A DNA stretch of 64,000 nt from Pseudomonas fluorescens (GTDB taxonomy: Bacteria > Pseudomonadota > Gammaproteobacteria > Pseudomonadales > Pseudomonadaceae), in NCBI RefSeq assembly GCF_902497745.1, contig NZ_CABVHJ010000028.1, forward strand, positions 1-64,000, in the 5' to 3' direction. Made by a program: the position numbers and the translations under genes. Each line of letters begins with the position of its first letter. The first letter of the stretch is position 1. The notes under the pieces were generated by a model. The model was not told where the DNA came from, searched no databases, and saw only the letters and a list, made by a program, of their open reading frames with translations. Positions 17,122 through 26,000 of the stretch are shown here, in pieces.

Positions 17122-18586
17122 TACTGCTCTCCTGCTTGATGACATATTTCAGGTCGTCGCCTGATACCACGGAAGTTTCGAACTCACCGCTCACGTGGGC
17201 ATGAAGATGGGGGTAGCGTGACTCGCTGTCGGCGTAGGCTCGATAGAGCTCGTAGGCAACAGCTTTACGCTCCACGAACGACAGGCCTTCACGCTCAGCG
17301 AGTTCGATCAGTTGCCCAAGGTGCCAGGTCTGCCCGGAATGCATCTTCACGTCGAGCCATGCAAGGGCCGTTGCAATAACCTCAGTCGAGAAGGGATTGG
17401 GGATCTGCACAAACTCTGCAATTTCCCCATCGACTTCCTCTTCGTCGCCCTCGTACACGTAAGCGTCCCGTCGCTCCAAAAGCGCATCCAATAAGGTCGA
17501 CAAATCAAAAATCTTGGGGGGGACTGCAGGGTAGAAGCTGAGTAAAAGGTCTTCTGTGACGCTGGAGATTGCACTCAGAGGCTTTTCCATGAGCGCTGGC
17601 AGCAGCTGAAGGTCTATGTCGGGCAAGCCAGAGCGGCGCCGAGCCCTAAAGCCCAACGCCTGCCCCTGAAGAAAACGATCACCCGCCCCTCCAATGTCAT
17701 TCAGCAGGTTCAAACGCTGCAGGTTGGCGCGTTGCAGTTGAAGGTTGAGCTTGGCCAGTGGGGCGATGGCGTTCGGGTTGTCCATGCCGCGAATTTTGGT
17801 GGCAAGCGACTCCATCATGTGATGATCGACCGATTGGCGCTCTGAGACGTGATGGCGTGCTTCACTCAACCGCGGGCTGATGTCTTTGCGCCAATTTACA
17901 GTGCCCGGTGAACGATTGGCCTGGCGAATCATCTCTCGGATCATTTGTCGGTGCTCAATTGACAGCAAACGTGCGCGATTCGCGAGCTCCAGTGCTTGCT
18001 CAAAACGTCCGTTTTCGATGAGGTGAACCAGCATCTTTTCGATGAGAACCTGATAATCCTCAATTTCAAGATCTAGCATCCCCATGAGCACTACATAGCC
18101 CTGCTCGGTCGGGGTGAAGCGCACGGTACCTTCATGATCCTGCTCCAAGCGAACCAGCTTGAAGGTGAACTCTTTGGTCTCACCGGAGGGCGCGTGAAAA
18201 TACGATTCACGGTGTGCTGCGTATTTATTGGTGGCGTTACTCAACGTATCCAGCACGACTTCCGCCACACGCAATCTGGCGGGCTCGCTGAGCTCGGCGC
18301 GCATACTGCCGGCGGTGACCATCAAGTGATCACGTACCTCGGTGAGGGTGTACCCCTGATTAATTGCAGCACCTTCCATCATGTAGAAAAGCGAGGCAAG
18401 GCAGAGGTAATTGGTATCCAGCCCCTCCAACACCTTGGAATCATCGTCACCGCGGTGCATCGACTTATTGATGTCAAGGCGCAAAATCGGGCGCAAGAGC
18501 AGCAAGTTGCGTTGGTGGGCTGTCAGATCGACCAGGTCACCATTCCTCGTGTTAGGAGGCTCTGCCATGTTAGAAAGGTCGTTCAT
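17108..18586 (-). CDS. jetA: Wadjet kleisin (MukF-like) subunit JetA
   Basis: JetA is the kleisin subunit linking the JetC heads and recruiting JetB. The product has about 492 residues from ATG 18586. An in-frame upstream start at 18733 would overlap the divergent regulator gene and is disfavoured, although no start has a strong ribosome-binding site. The protein is mainly helical and soluble: an N-terminal winged-helix-like region with LTAHQRNLLLLRPIL, a central coiled segment around residues 200-330, and a C-terminal acidic loop (YEGDEEEVDGE) followed by another helical domain. It heads the jetABCD operon, with the WYL regulator transcribed divergently from the 133-base gap. Confidence 0.85.
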   Translation of the reverse strand: MNDLSNMAEPPNTRNGDLVDLTAHQRNLLLLRPILRLDINKSMHRGDDDSKVLEGLDTNYLCLASLFYMMEGAAINQGYTLTEVRDHLMVTAGSMRAELSEPARLRVAEVVLDTLSNATNKYAAHRESYFHAPSGETKEFTFKLVRLEQDHEGTVRFTPTEQGYVVLMGMLDLEIEDYQVLIEKMLVHLIENGRFEQALELANRARLLSIEHRQMIREMIRQANRSPGTVNWRKDISPRLSEARHHVSERQSVDHHMMESLATKIRGMDNPNAIAPLAKLNLQLQRANLQRLNLLNDIGGAGDRFLQGQALGFRARRRSGLPDIDLQLLPALMEKPLSAISSVTEDLLLSFYPAVPPKIFDLSTLLDALLERRDAYVYEGDEEEVDGEIAEFVQIPNPFSTEVIATALAWLDVKMHSGQTWHLGQLIELAEREGLSFVERKAVAYELYRAYADSESRYPHLHAHVSGEFETSVVSGDDLKYVIKQESSNEQQ

Positions 18587-18719
18587 ATTCAGCCCACGAA
18601 TTCCTTGTCGAGCCGTTGGCACCGGCCAAGCCAGAACCGAATCATTATGAGGTGGTGTGACGGATACTAGCTTTATGCCTCTAAGCATCGCAACCAGAAA
18701 ATAGAACGCAGACGATTTG

Positions 18720-19607
18720 ATGACCAAAGACATTGCAGATCACTCGCAGGCGCAGCAGGAGCGCCTTGCCTACATCGAGCTGAACCTGTGGTTTCTAGGG
18801 GAAGTGCGACGGCAGATGCTGGTGAGGCGTTTCCAGATAAAGGCTGCGTCAGCGACCCGGGATCTGGCCCTGTATACCAGCTTGAATCCAGGCAACTTGA
18901 GCTACGACGTCAGAGCCAAGACCTTTTTCATAACCCCGAGCTTCAAGCCCATGTACAGCTTCAGCTCGCAACGGGTAATGACTTGGCTGTCTCAGGGGTT
19001 TGCGGACGGTTTTCCTGGTGTGTGGGCCGCAGGGGTGCCTGCTCTGCAGCCCGCACGCCTGGGTAATCCAAGCCTTGAAACGCTGGGCGTAGTGACGCGG
19101 GCCATCTTTCAACGGCAGCCCTTACTCATCCGCTACGAGTCTTTAAGCGGTGCAAGCGAGCGCGTAATTGTGCCGCATGTGCTGGTAGACAACGGGCTGC
19201 GATGGCATGTACGTGGCTTTGATCGCAAAACGCAAGAGTTCCGAGACTTTGTTGTCACCCGGATCATCGAGCCGCGGATTCTCGATAACGACGTGCCACT
19301 GGACTATGAAACGCGGGAATCCGATAACCAATGGAACCATCAGGTGACGCTGGAAATGGTGCATCATCCTGACCAACCTCGGCCTGAAGTAACTCACTTG
19401 GACTACGAGATGCAGGAGGGCGTGCTGAGGATGACTGTTCAAGCGCTGACTGCCGGCTACACCCTGCGCCAGTGGAGTGTTGACTGCTCACCTGATCACA
19501 GCCTCAGAGGCCCAGAGTACCGACTGTGGCTCAGGAATCATGAGGTGCTTGTAGGCGTGGATAACGCACTGCTTGCCCCTGGATTTTCAGAGTCAACTGC
19601 GGTCTAG
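18720..19607 (+). CDS. WYL-domain transcriptional regulator (BrxR/CapW-like)
   Basis: The 295-residue regulator has an N-terminal winged helix-turn-helix (about 12-75), including RLAYIELNLWFLGEV and ASATRDLALY. A WYL domain follows (about 115-190), with IRYESLSG, ERVIVPHVLV and LRWHVRGFDR, and then a C-terminal WCX-like region. This layout matches BrxR/CapW regulators, which repress phage-defence operons and are thought to sense a ligand through the WYL pocket. It is transcribed away from jetA across a 133-base gap, so it probably represses jetABCD and itself. ATG 18720 is used; a TTG one codon earlier is possible. No operator was identified with confidence. Confidence 0.85.
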   Translation: MTKDIADHSQAQQERLAYIELNLWFLGEVRRQMLVRRFQIKAASATRDLALYTSLNPGNLSYDVRAKTFFITPSFKPMYSFSSQRVMTWLSQGFADGFPGVWAAGVPALQPARLGNPSLETLGVVTRAIFQRQPLLIRYESLSGASERVIVPHVLVDNGLRWHVRGFDRKTQEFRDFVVTRIIEPRILDNDVPLDYETRESDNQWNHQVTLEMVHHPDQPRPEVTHLDYEMQEGVLRMTVQALTAGYTLRQWSVDCSPDHSLRGPEYRLWLRNHEVLVGVDNALLAPGFSESTAV

Positions 19608-19788
19608 TATCGCCCGCAGGTTGACATGCAGACCTGCTCTGAAAAGACGGTGGATGCTCCGTCGTCCTTCGACTCATGTGCGTCGGTCATGAGTTGCGGC
19701 GCGGTACCAAGTGGTAGGCGCCTCAACTCAAACTGGACAAAAGCATCGGGCGCTGGCTTGGCGCCCTGCCACTCATTCACTTGTTCAC

Positions 19789-19804
19789 GACCACCTTGGT
19801 GGTC
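19789..19804. repeat. Perfect 7-base inverted repeat between convergent genes
   Basis: GACCACC and GGTGGTC are separated by TT, in the 248-base gap between the WYL gene and the HNH gene, which converge. No U-run follows on either strand, so a Rho-independent terminator is not supported. It could form a small RNA hairpin or bind a dimeric protein. Nothing else was recognised in this gap. Confidence 0.4.
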
Positions 19805-19855
19805 AAAGCTTACGCTCCCGGGCCATCAGTCCTGCTGCGATAACTACGGCTCGAT

Positions 19856-20713
19856 TCATAACTCAGCACTGCAGAACCATTCATCATCCACCAAAGCCCT
19901 ATACATGACCTTTCTCCAATGATTAGCGGGCAGGCTTTGGCTTTGCGCAACGGAACGCAGTTGCTCACGGAACACCTCAGGCGCCAGGTTTTTCATATGG
20001 CCTCTTCGCTGATCAACCAGGGTTCCCAAGTCTTCGGCAGCGCGCACTCGATAACGCCGTGCGATGTTGAAAAAATCGAAGTGATTCGAAGCTCGCTTTT
20101 TATTCACCTCCAGCCACTCATCAGGCGGGCACACTTTATACTGAATAGCGCAGGGCGTTTCGTGAGTGACCTCGGCTTTGATCCATGTGTCCTCGTGGAA
20201 GCACGCCTGATCGTAATAAGGGTGGATATGCTGTTGCGCAGGATCGGTGATGATCGGATTGCCCTTATCAGTATTGCAGTCCCTACAGGCAGGCACGAGA
20301 TTGTAAGGCAGCACGGAAAGCTGCGGGTAGTTTGCCTTTGGCAGATAATGATCGAGTGTCTTAACATCCGTAGCCAGCCCACAAAGAGGGCAAACATCAT
20401 GAGCAGATACTAGAATGGCGTTATAAAGGGAGCGTCCAGGCTCTCGTTTCACCATGTAGTATTCATACAGTTTGACAAGCTCGGACTTTTTTATGTCAGC
20501 GACGACAATTGGATCCTCCCCTCTCGCTGTTCGTAAAGGAGGAATCGTACAGGCTGAGCCTGCTTTTGCATGCTCAAGGTAAGCCAGCGCCGCGGTCTTG
20601 AAAAATTCTATTTCGCTCAGCATCCGATCTCTGTCAGATACTTCGTTAATTGCCGATACACATTGGCGGAAGGAGAAGTCAGGCTCGTAGTCCTGAATAT
20701 TCATTCTCTTCAT
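19856..20713 (-). CDS. HNH endonuclease, partner of the upstream ATPase (Septu PtuB-like)
   Basis: The 285-residue protein carries an HNH nuclease domain in its middle. It has C108/C111 of CPLCG, the catalytic D121-H122 in LDHYLPK, the PYNLVPAC stretch, then C143/C146 in CRDCNTDKGN with the final Asn and Lys. The two cysteine pairs would bind structural zinc. Its start overlaps the ATPase stop codon by four bases (ATGA), so the two are translationally coupled. An ATPase followed by an HNH protein is the layout of Septu (PtuA/PtuB) antiphage systems and of retron-associated PtuAB. No reverse transcriptase is present here, so a Septu-like role is preferred. The family call is inference from order and motifs. 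Confidence 0.8.
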   Translation of the reverse strand: MKRMNIQDYEPDFSFRQCVSAINEVSDRDRMLSEIEFFKTAALAYLEHAKAGSACTIPPLRTARGEDPIVVADIKKSELVKLYEYYMVKREPGRSLYNAILVSAHDVCPLCGLATDVKTLDHYLPKANYPQLSVLPYNLVPACRDCNTDKGNPIITDPAQQHIHPYYDQACFHEDTWIKAEVTHETPCAIQYKVCPPDEWLEVNKKRASNHFDFFNIARRYRVRAAEDLGTLVDQRRGHMKNLAPEVFREQLRSVAQSQSLPANHWRKVMYRALVDDEWFCSAEL

Positions 20714-22269
20714 GGGGTCGCCTTCGAATGACTGTCGTTCGCCTTCGAGTCACGGTCTGCAATAAGAGCTCGCAGGATAGCTTGGGCCTCGAAGCCTAAT
20801 CTCCCATCAAATTTCCGAAGAATTTTGTCAAACGTTTCGCCTTCGTCTACCGCAGCCTGAAGAATGGTGTGAAAACCGGACAGCTGAACTTCCAAGCCGA
20901 AGACTTCGCGCGTCAGTACGCCAACATTTTCTCCAAATGTCTCAATTTGCGGGCGTTTGGCGGCGGCAGAGAGCCCCTTTCGATTGACTTTCCAGGCACA
21001 GGAGGACGGAATCTCCTGAAGCACGACGGGCGAATGTGTGGCAATGATTGCCACGCCATTGCGATCGAGCATCAAATCGTTCAGGGCCCTGATGAAAGCG
21101 GACAGCAAAGGCGGATGAAGGTGGCTTTCGGGCTCGTCCAGCAGAACCAGTGTTTTCTCCTCTACCCGCTCAACCAACTTGGCAATGGTCAGGAGGACGA
21201 TGGCATGCCCCGAGCTGAGCGTGGAAAATAGCAATTCGGCTGCATCAATGTACTTGGCACTCGACAGCTCCACCTGGGTCAGCATTTCCATCTGGGCAAA
21301 ATTGTCATCCGACTGCAGGCTCTTTACGGCTTTTTCCCACATGCGCCTTTTATAATCATCTCTGAAGCACGCTTGCAGTGCCTTTACATATTCGCTTTTA
21401 AGCTCCGAAGATCCCTTCAGTTCGTAACCATGCTCAGTGGGGCGTTTCAAGCCCACGTAATAAAAGCATGTGCCCTTTGATGGGTCAGGTTGATCTGGCG
21501 GCGGACTGAATGGGTCAAAGGCACTAAAGGACACAGAGACGACGCTGCTGAAATACTCACGCGTGATGGGAATACGCTCCATATGCCACTGCCCAGTATG
21601 GTACAGCCTATCTTGAGTATTCCCCTGGCCGAGAGCGGCCTTTACGATCCCGTTGAGAATCGTTGTTTTACCAATGCCATTTCGCCCAATGAGTGCATGG
21701 ACATTGCTGGAAGGTGCCGAGTCGGCTTCCACACTGAATTTCAGCTCAATGCCTGCCGTATCCTCCCCTCCTGATTTCTCATAAATGAAGTCATAGTTCG
21801 TACGTACCGCACCACCGCTCAAGACGCGCACGAACTGCTGCTTGATGCTCGGCAGACTCACGTCTCGTAGCAGTGATATAGAAAGAACTTCCTCATCGAT
21901 CACGCTTTCAAGCAATTCAGGGTTTGCCGCGAGATCTCTCATGCCCGCTACGTACTCTTTTGCGAGCGGCTTAGGTACGCTGTTGGCAAGCTTGTTGTAG
22001 TACTCAACGTTATTGCCAAGAGAAAAGAACTCATCCGACAGTTCAGGAAAGTGACGCTGCAGCTTCGACATGGTACTGGTGTCTTTGGTCTGCCCGCGAA
22101 AACCTATCTTCACATTCCCTAAGTCATGCTCGACGCCGCTTTGGTCGTAGATGATGACGTAAAACATCGTCACGAAATCATAGTCGTTCCATCGGTCATA
22201 TTTTAAATATGCGCAGTTTCTGGCGGTCGGGGGAAATCGATCATCTCGACCAACAACGTAAAAGTCCAT
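20710..22269 (-). CDS. AAA/ABC-type ATPase of a Septu-like pair (PtuA-like)
   Basis: The 519-residue ATPase has Walker A in LIGRNGIGKTT (193-203), an ABC-like signature LSSGH (351-355), Walker B LVLLDEPE (374-381) and the switch histidine in IIATHSP (408-414). This is the RecF/OLD/PtuA type of ATPase. The first 190 residues are unrecognised and include an N-terminal stretch before the P-loop. ATG 22269 is preceded by AAGGA at a suitable distance. The gene is translationally coupled to the HNH nuclease gene. In Septu systems PtuA assembles with PtuB, and ATP depletion or infection releases nuclease activity. The divergence from common PtuA proteins was not measured. Confidence 0.8.
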   Translation of the reverse strand: MDFYVVGRDDRFPPTARNCAYLKYDRWNDYDFVTMFYVIIYDQSGVEHDLGNVKIGFRGQTKDTSTMSKLQRHFPELSDEFFSLGNNVEYYNKLANSVPKPLAKEYVAGMRDLAANPELLESVIDEEVLSISLLRDVSLPSIKQQFVRVLSGGAVRTNYDFIYEKSGGEDTAGIELKFSVEADSAPSSNVHALIGRNGIGKTTILNGIVKAALGQGNTQDRLYHTGQWHMERIPITREYFSSVVSVSFSAFDPFSPPPDQPDPSKGTCFYYVGLKRPTEHGYELKGSSELKSEYVKALQACFRDDYKRRMWEKAVKSLQSDDNFAQMEMLTQVELSSAKYIDAAELLFSTLSSGHAIVLLTIAKLVERVEEKTLVLLDEPESHLHPPLLSAFIRALNDLMLDRNGVAIIATHSPVVLQEIPSSCAWKVNRKGLSAAAKRPQIETFGENVGVLTREVFGLEVQLSGFHTILQAAVDEGETFDKILRKFDGRLGFEAQAILRALIADRDSKANDSHSKATP

Positions 22270-22421
22270 TTAAGTCCTTATAAACATCAACATGAATTCG
22301 AATGCAGGATGCGTGGTCGCAGGCGCCATCAAGCGCGTCTGGAGATTGGACTGATTAACCAGCCCAGATCGATAGAGGCGTAATGCCATGCCATGCCTTG
22401 CAGTGCCGTGTAGATGGCTTT

Positions 22422-22589
22422 TTATAGCTGTGACTGACCCATTGCCATTTCCAAAGCGTCGGCCAGCTGGTCGAGAGCCTCTGTGAGACGCTGCTTCTCT
22501 CGCGCATCATCCATTTCGGGGTGAAATCCTCGCGCTTGCCTGAGCAGGGTTTCGAGGTCATTTGTATTCAGGTCAAGCTTCACCAACAT
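22422..22589 (-). CDS. Small acidic helical protein, 55 residues
   Basis: This short frame starts with ATG 22589, preceded by AGGAG at eight bases. It encodes a compact, probably all-helical protein beginning MLVKLDLNTNDLETLLRQA and ending in EMAMGQSQL. Heptad-like spacing of Leu and Ala suggests a coiled coil. No family was recognised with certainty. It lies 152 bases upstream of the PtuA-like gene and about 430 bases downstream of the large STAND gene, all on the same strand. It could be an accessory or regulatory component of either system. Coding is supported by the ribosome-binding site and a sensible amino-acid composition. Confidence 0.55.
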   Translation of the reverse strand: MLVKLDLNTNDLETLLRQARGFHPEMDDAREKQRLTEALDQLADALEMAMGQSQL

Positions 22590-23017
22590 GCCGTCCACTC
22601 CTGGTTACTGGGCAGCGCCAATGATCACTGTCTGTCGGCGCTGATGGGATTGTGAACCAGGCTACCGGAATTCATTGACCCACCCTAGCATTCAAAAAAT
22701 GATGACCTTACGGGTGATTTCGGAGGCAACATGTGGGTCATTCAAAATCAGCCAGTAGCCTGTCCCGTTGCTCCCGATATCTCAATCACGACTGAATGAA
22801 CGTGTGGGAACGAGTTATCGGAAGGCACCGTAACGCGGGATGGCCGGACGGTTACCCTGAAACAAGGTGGGCTCAAAAAGGGTTGCGCCCGAGCGATCTC
22901 ATCATGCTCAGTGAGGTGGTGACGATTGGAGTCTTGCCATCGTCACTCAATCAGACCTATAAAACATTGCGTCTTGGTCGTGGCACTTATTTCTCAGTGA
23001 CCAGAGCCCCGCTTAAC
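22590..23017. other. Gap between STAND gene and small gene
   Basis: About 430 bases without a convincing gene. A plus-strand frame runs from here into the STAND gene, but it has no ribosome-binding site and is a shadow. No terminator hairpin with a U-run was seen. The promoter for the 55-residue gene and the ATPase/HNH pair is probably here. Confidence 0.4.
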
Positions 23018-26000
23018 TCAAGGCTTCATCCCACTGCCCCCTCGGGTCGCCTCCACTTGAGCTCGGTTGGCCTCTATGGCTTTCAACGCTGCCCGCCCCC
23101 CTCGCTTAGTAAGATCAATTCCGATGACCTGGATGTCCTCAACGCTGGGAAACCTCCAGGCAATGGTCAGCCAGTGCTCCTGCAGTGCCGTGACGAGGCC
23201 TTCAAACCTTACCGGCCCCTCGTTCGGGGTCTCCCAGGTAGCCTGGCCGCCATGATCGACAATCAAAAAGATGCCGCAGCTTGAGCTGACATCGCGCAGA
23301 TAGTCTCTGCAGAGCTGATTCTCGAGCCGTTCGAAGTGTGCAGGCCCACTCCAGTTTTGCGACAGCTTCAGCTCCACGGGTACTGGCGCGTACACCTGGC
23401 TGTTCTCGAATCGGTAATCAGGGCGCTTGTCGTCAGCCAGCTGCTCTTCCTGCGGAATGACGTACCGCCCGGCCGCGCGATCTCTCAACCAGTTACCAAT
23501 GAACTTCCGGACGGAGGTTTCCTGATTGGTCAGTAACAAAAGCTCCGCGTAGCTCGAGTCGCCATCTTCGAGATCATGCTTCAAATCCAGCAGCCGATCG
23601 ATGGCCAAGTTCCAGAGTTCTCGATGGGTGGACGGCGTGCTTTCCAATGAGTTATGGAATTCGATGACCTTTGCGGGTTCCCAGGGTGGCGTCTGCGAAT
23701 CAGCCGTAGCTTTCTGCTGCGCGTAATAAGCGCTCCATGGCCGCAGCCGTTCCGCGGGATGTGCGTGGGCGATTTCCTCCAAGGCAAGAAATGCTTCCTT
23801 CCCCGGCGTCTCGCGAATGAATGCCAGAAGTCCATCACGAGCGTCTTGGGCGTCGTCTCTCAGGCCTGGTGAGTAGACACCTCCCCCCGTCCGGTCAATG
23901 TCATCCTCGATCCGTACATGAGTATGGGTCAGCAGGTACAGAGTCTTGGCATGCTCTACCGTTTTGTAGTTCTGGCGGCAGCGGCTGTTAGTGTGGCTCC
24001 CCACGATGGCCGTCAAGCAAAGCATCGCGAACTTCGCCTTTTCTGCGTCTGATGGCAGCGAGTCGATTCGGGCAGCCAGCGCTAGGATAGCAATCCCAGG
24101 ATTCGTGCCGATCCACACGGCGTACCAGCTCGGCGCCATTTCCAGGTCGACTTCTTCCACTGCTCGCTTGGAAGCAAGATCCGCCAAGGTTTCATCATCA
24201 ACTGACGAGTTCTGTACGATGCCCAACACTCGCTGCAGCGCCTCGAGGGTTTTGATGGGGTGTCCTAGCCGGGCTAGGAGTGGGACAGCTAAGACCTCCC
24301 ACATCCAGTCACCAGATGAGCGCACTTTGCGAATCGCCTCGTTGTTGTAAGAGTCCGAATACTCTGCGTCTAACTCATATTCGATCTCGCGCAACACAAT
24401 TTCTTGGATCTGCAGTGGGTGAATCCTAGCCAGCTCCCCAAGCCAGTCTGGAAAGCCATTCAGCTCGCGCAGGGCGTAACGGATAGCGAGTTTTGCGTCC
24501 TCAGTGGACATCTGTGAGAACGTAGATAGCTGTTCTTCAGCCTCGATAGCCAGACCAATCAGTCCAAATATCACCTGATATGGCGTTGAATTCGGCGCAG
24601 CCCCTTCGGAGAGCAACTTCGGACGATATTCCCGCCAAAATCTGACGGCACCGTCTCGGAATGCCTGTGCCACCGACGTGCCGAATTCCGCGATGAGTGA
24701 TTGCCAATGCCCGGTACTTCGAGTGTTCAATGACGAGGAGTTTTCACGCATCCGTTCCATCAGATACGCCTGATTACGGTTCATGACGCCTGGATTAGAG
24801 CTGTTAATCAACCCCACATTGGCCGCGAGCCCTTCTCTCCACGCCTGTCGATTTCCCTCTTCTTCAGCTTTGCGTTTGGCCGCTTCTTGCTTCCACCGAG
24901 CCTGTTGGGTTTCCCACTCCTCCACGGGCCGTTCAGGTGGATGCAGCAGCAGCTCAAGCTTCTCGCGGAGGTCGACGTGGGTCTCGGTCACCTGTTGGAG
25001 CTTGACCTTCCACGAGGGTGGGGTTCCATGTTGCGAGTAGATATTGAATGCCATGCTGAGCGCCATCAGGCGGTCGTCATTTTCAGTCAGGCTAACGATC
25101 TGATCACAGGCGACGTCGAAGTTTTCCCTATTCAGCGACCAAAATGGCTGGAAACCGAGTAATTGCCAAACATTAACTACAGGCTCGCGATGTACTTGTC
25201 CTTTCCGAGCCAAGGCAACGTCGTACCAGAAAAGCTGGTAGTCGAGTTGAGGCCACGTAGTCACGATTTCCCTGAGTGCTTCGCCAAGCTCACGAGCGGC
25301 CCGCTCTTCGTGGCTATGCATCTGGGCAAGGATACTCAGGATCGCGAGAACTGACTCGTCGAGCGCTGACGGATCGCGTGCCTGGAGCAAACGAAGCACG
25401 CCTACGCCGGCAATCTCGACAAGCCAGCTGTATCGCTGAGAAATAGTGCTGAAACCCTGGGTCTCAGTGGGTGGTTTGTTCAGCAGCGCACTGATTCCGC
25501 GAATGAAGTTGGGAAGACTTTCCAGCGGCGATTCTGCTGCCAATGATGAAAGCTTGGTCGCCAAGTCGTCCCTACCGCTAAAACGTTCCTTGTCCGCGGA
25601 TCGCTCTAGCGCCTCCACCAGCCAGGGAAGCCACTGGTTGTCGAGCGGAAGTCCATCCACAAGCTCAGCTAACCAGTCCCGGTTCACCTTCGAGTCACCC
25701 GTCAACAGGCCTATGCGGATGTCTGCGAGATCTTGCGGCGTCCCAAGATCGATCACTGCTCGGATTGCAGCTATGCGGGTGTGTTTGTGCGGGGAATTGA
25801 GGGCAAATCGCTTCGTCTCTTCGAGCGCGCCAATCACCTCGCCCTGCCAGACCATTCTTAGAAGGAACCAGGCGATGTCATCGTAGGTACCGTATTGCGC
25901 CAGAAGTTCTTTGATGTCTTCAGTGAGATCGTGGTGCGCGAATCGCTGTACGGCCGAATAGTCAGTCATCGTCCAGCTGTGAGCCGGCTGCGCCAAGTGC

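Noticed and set aside
19789..19804. Inverted repeat as a Rho-independent terminator
   Set aside because: No T-run follows on either strand.
19856..22269. ATPase/HNH pair as part of a retron
   Set aside because: No reverse transcriptase or msr/msd-like RNA region was found nearby, so a retron is not supported.
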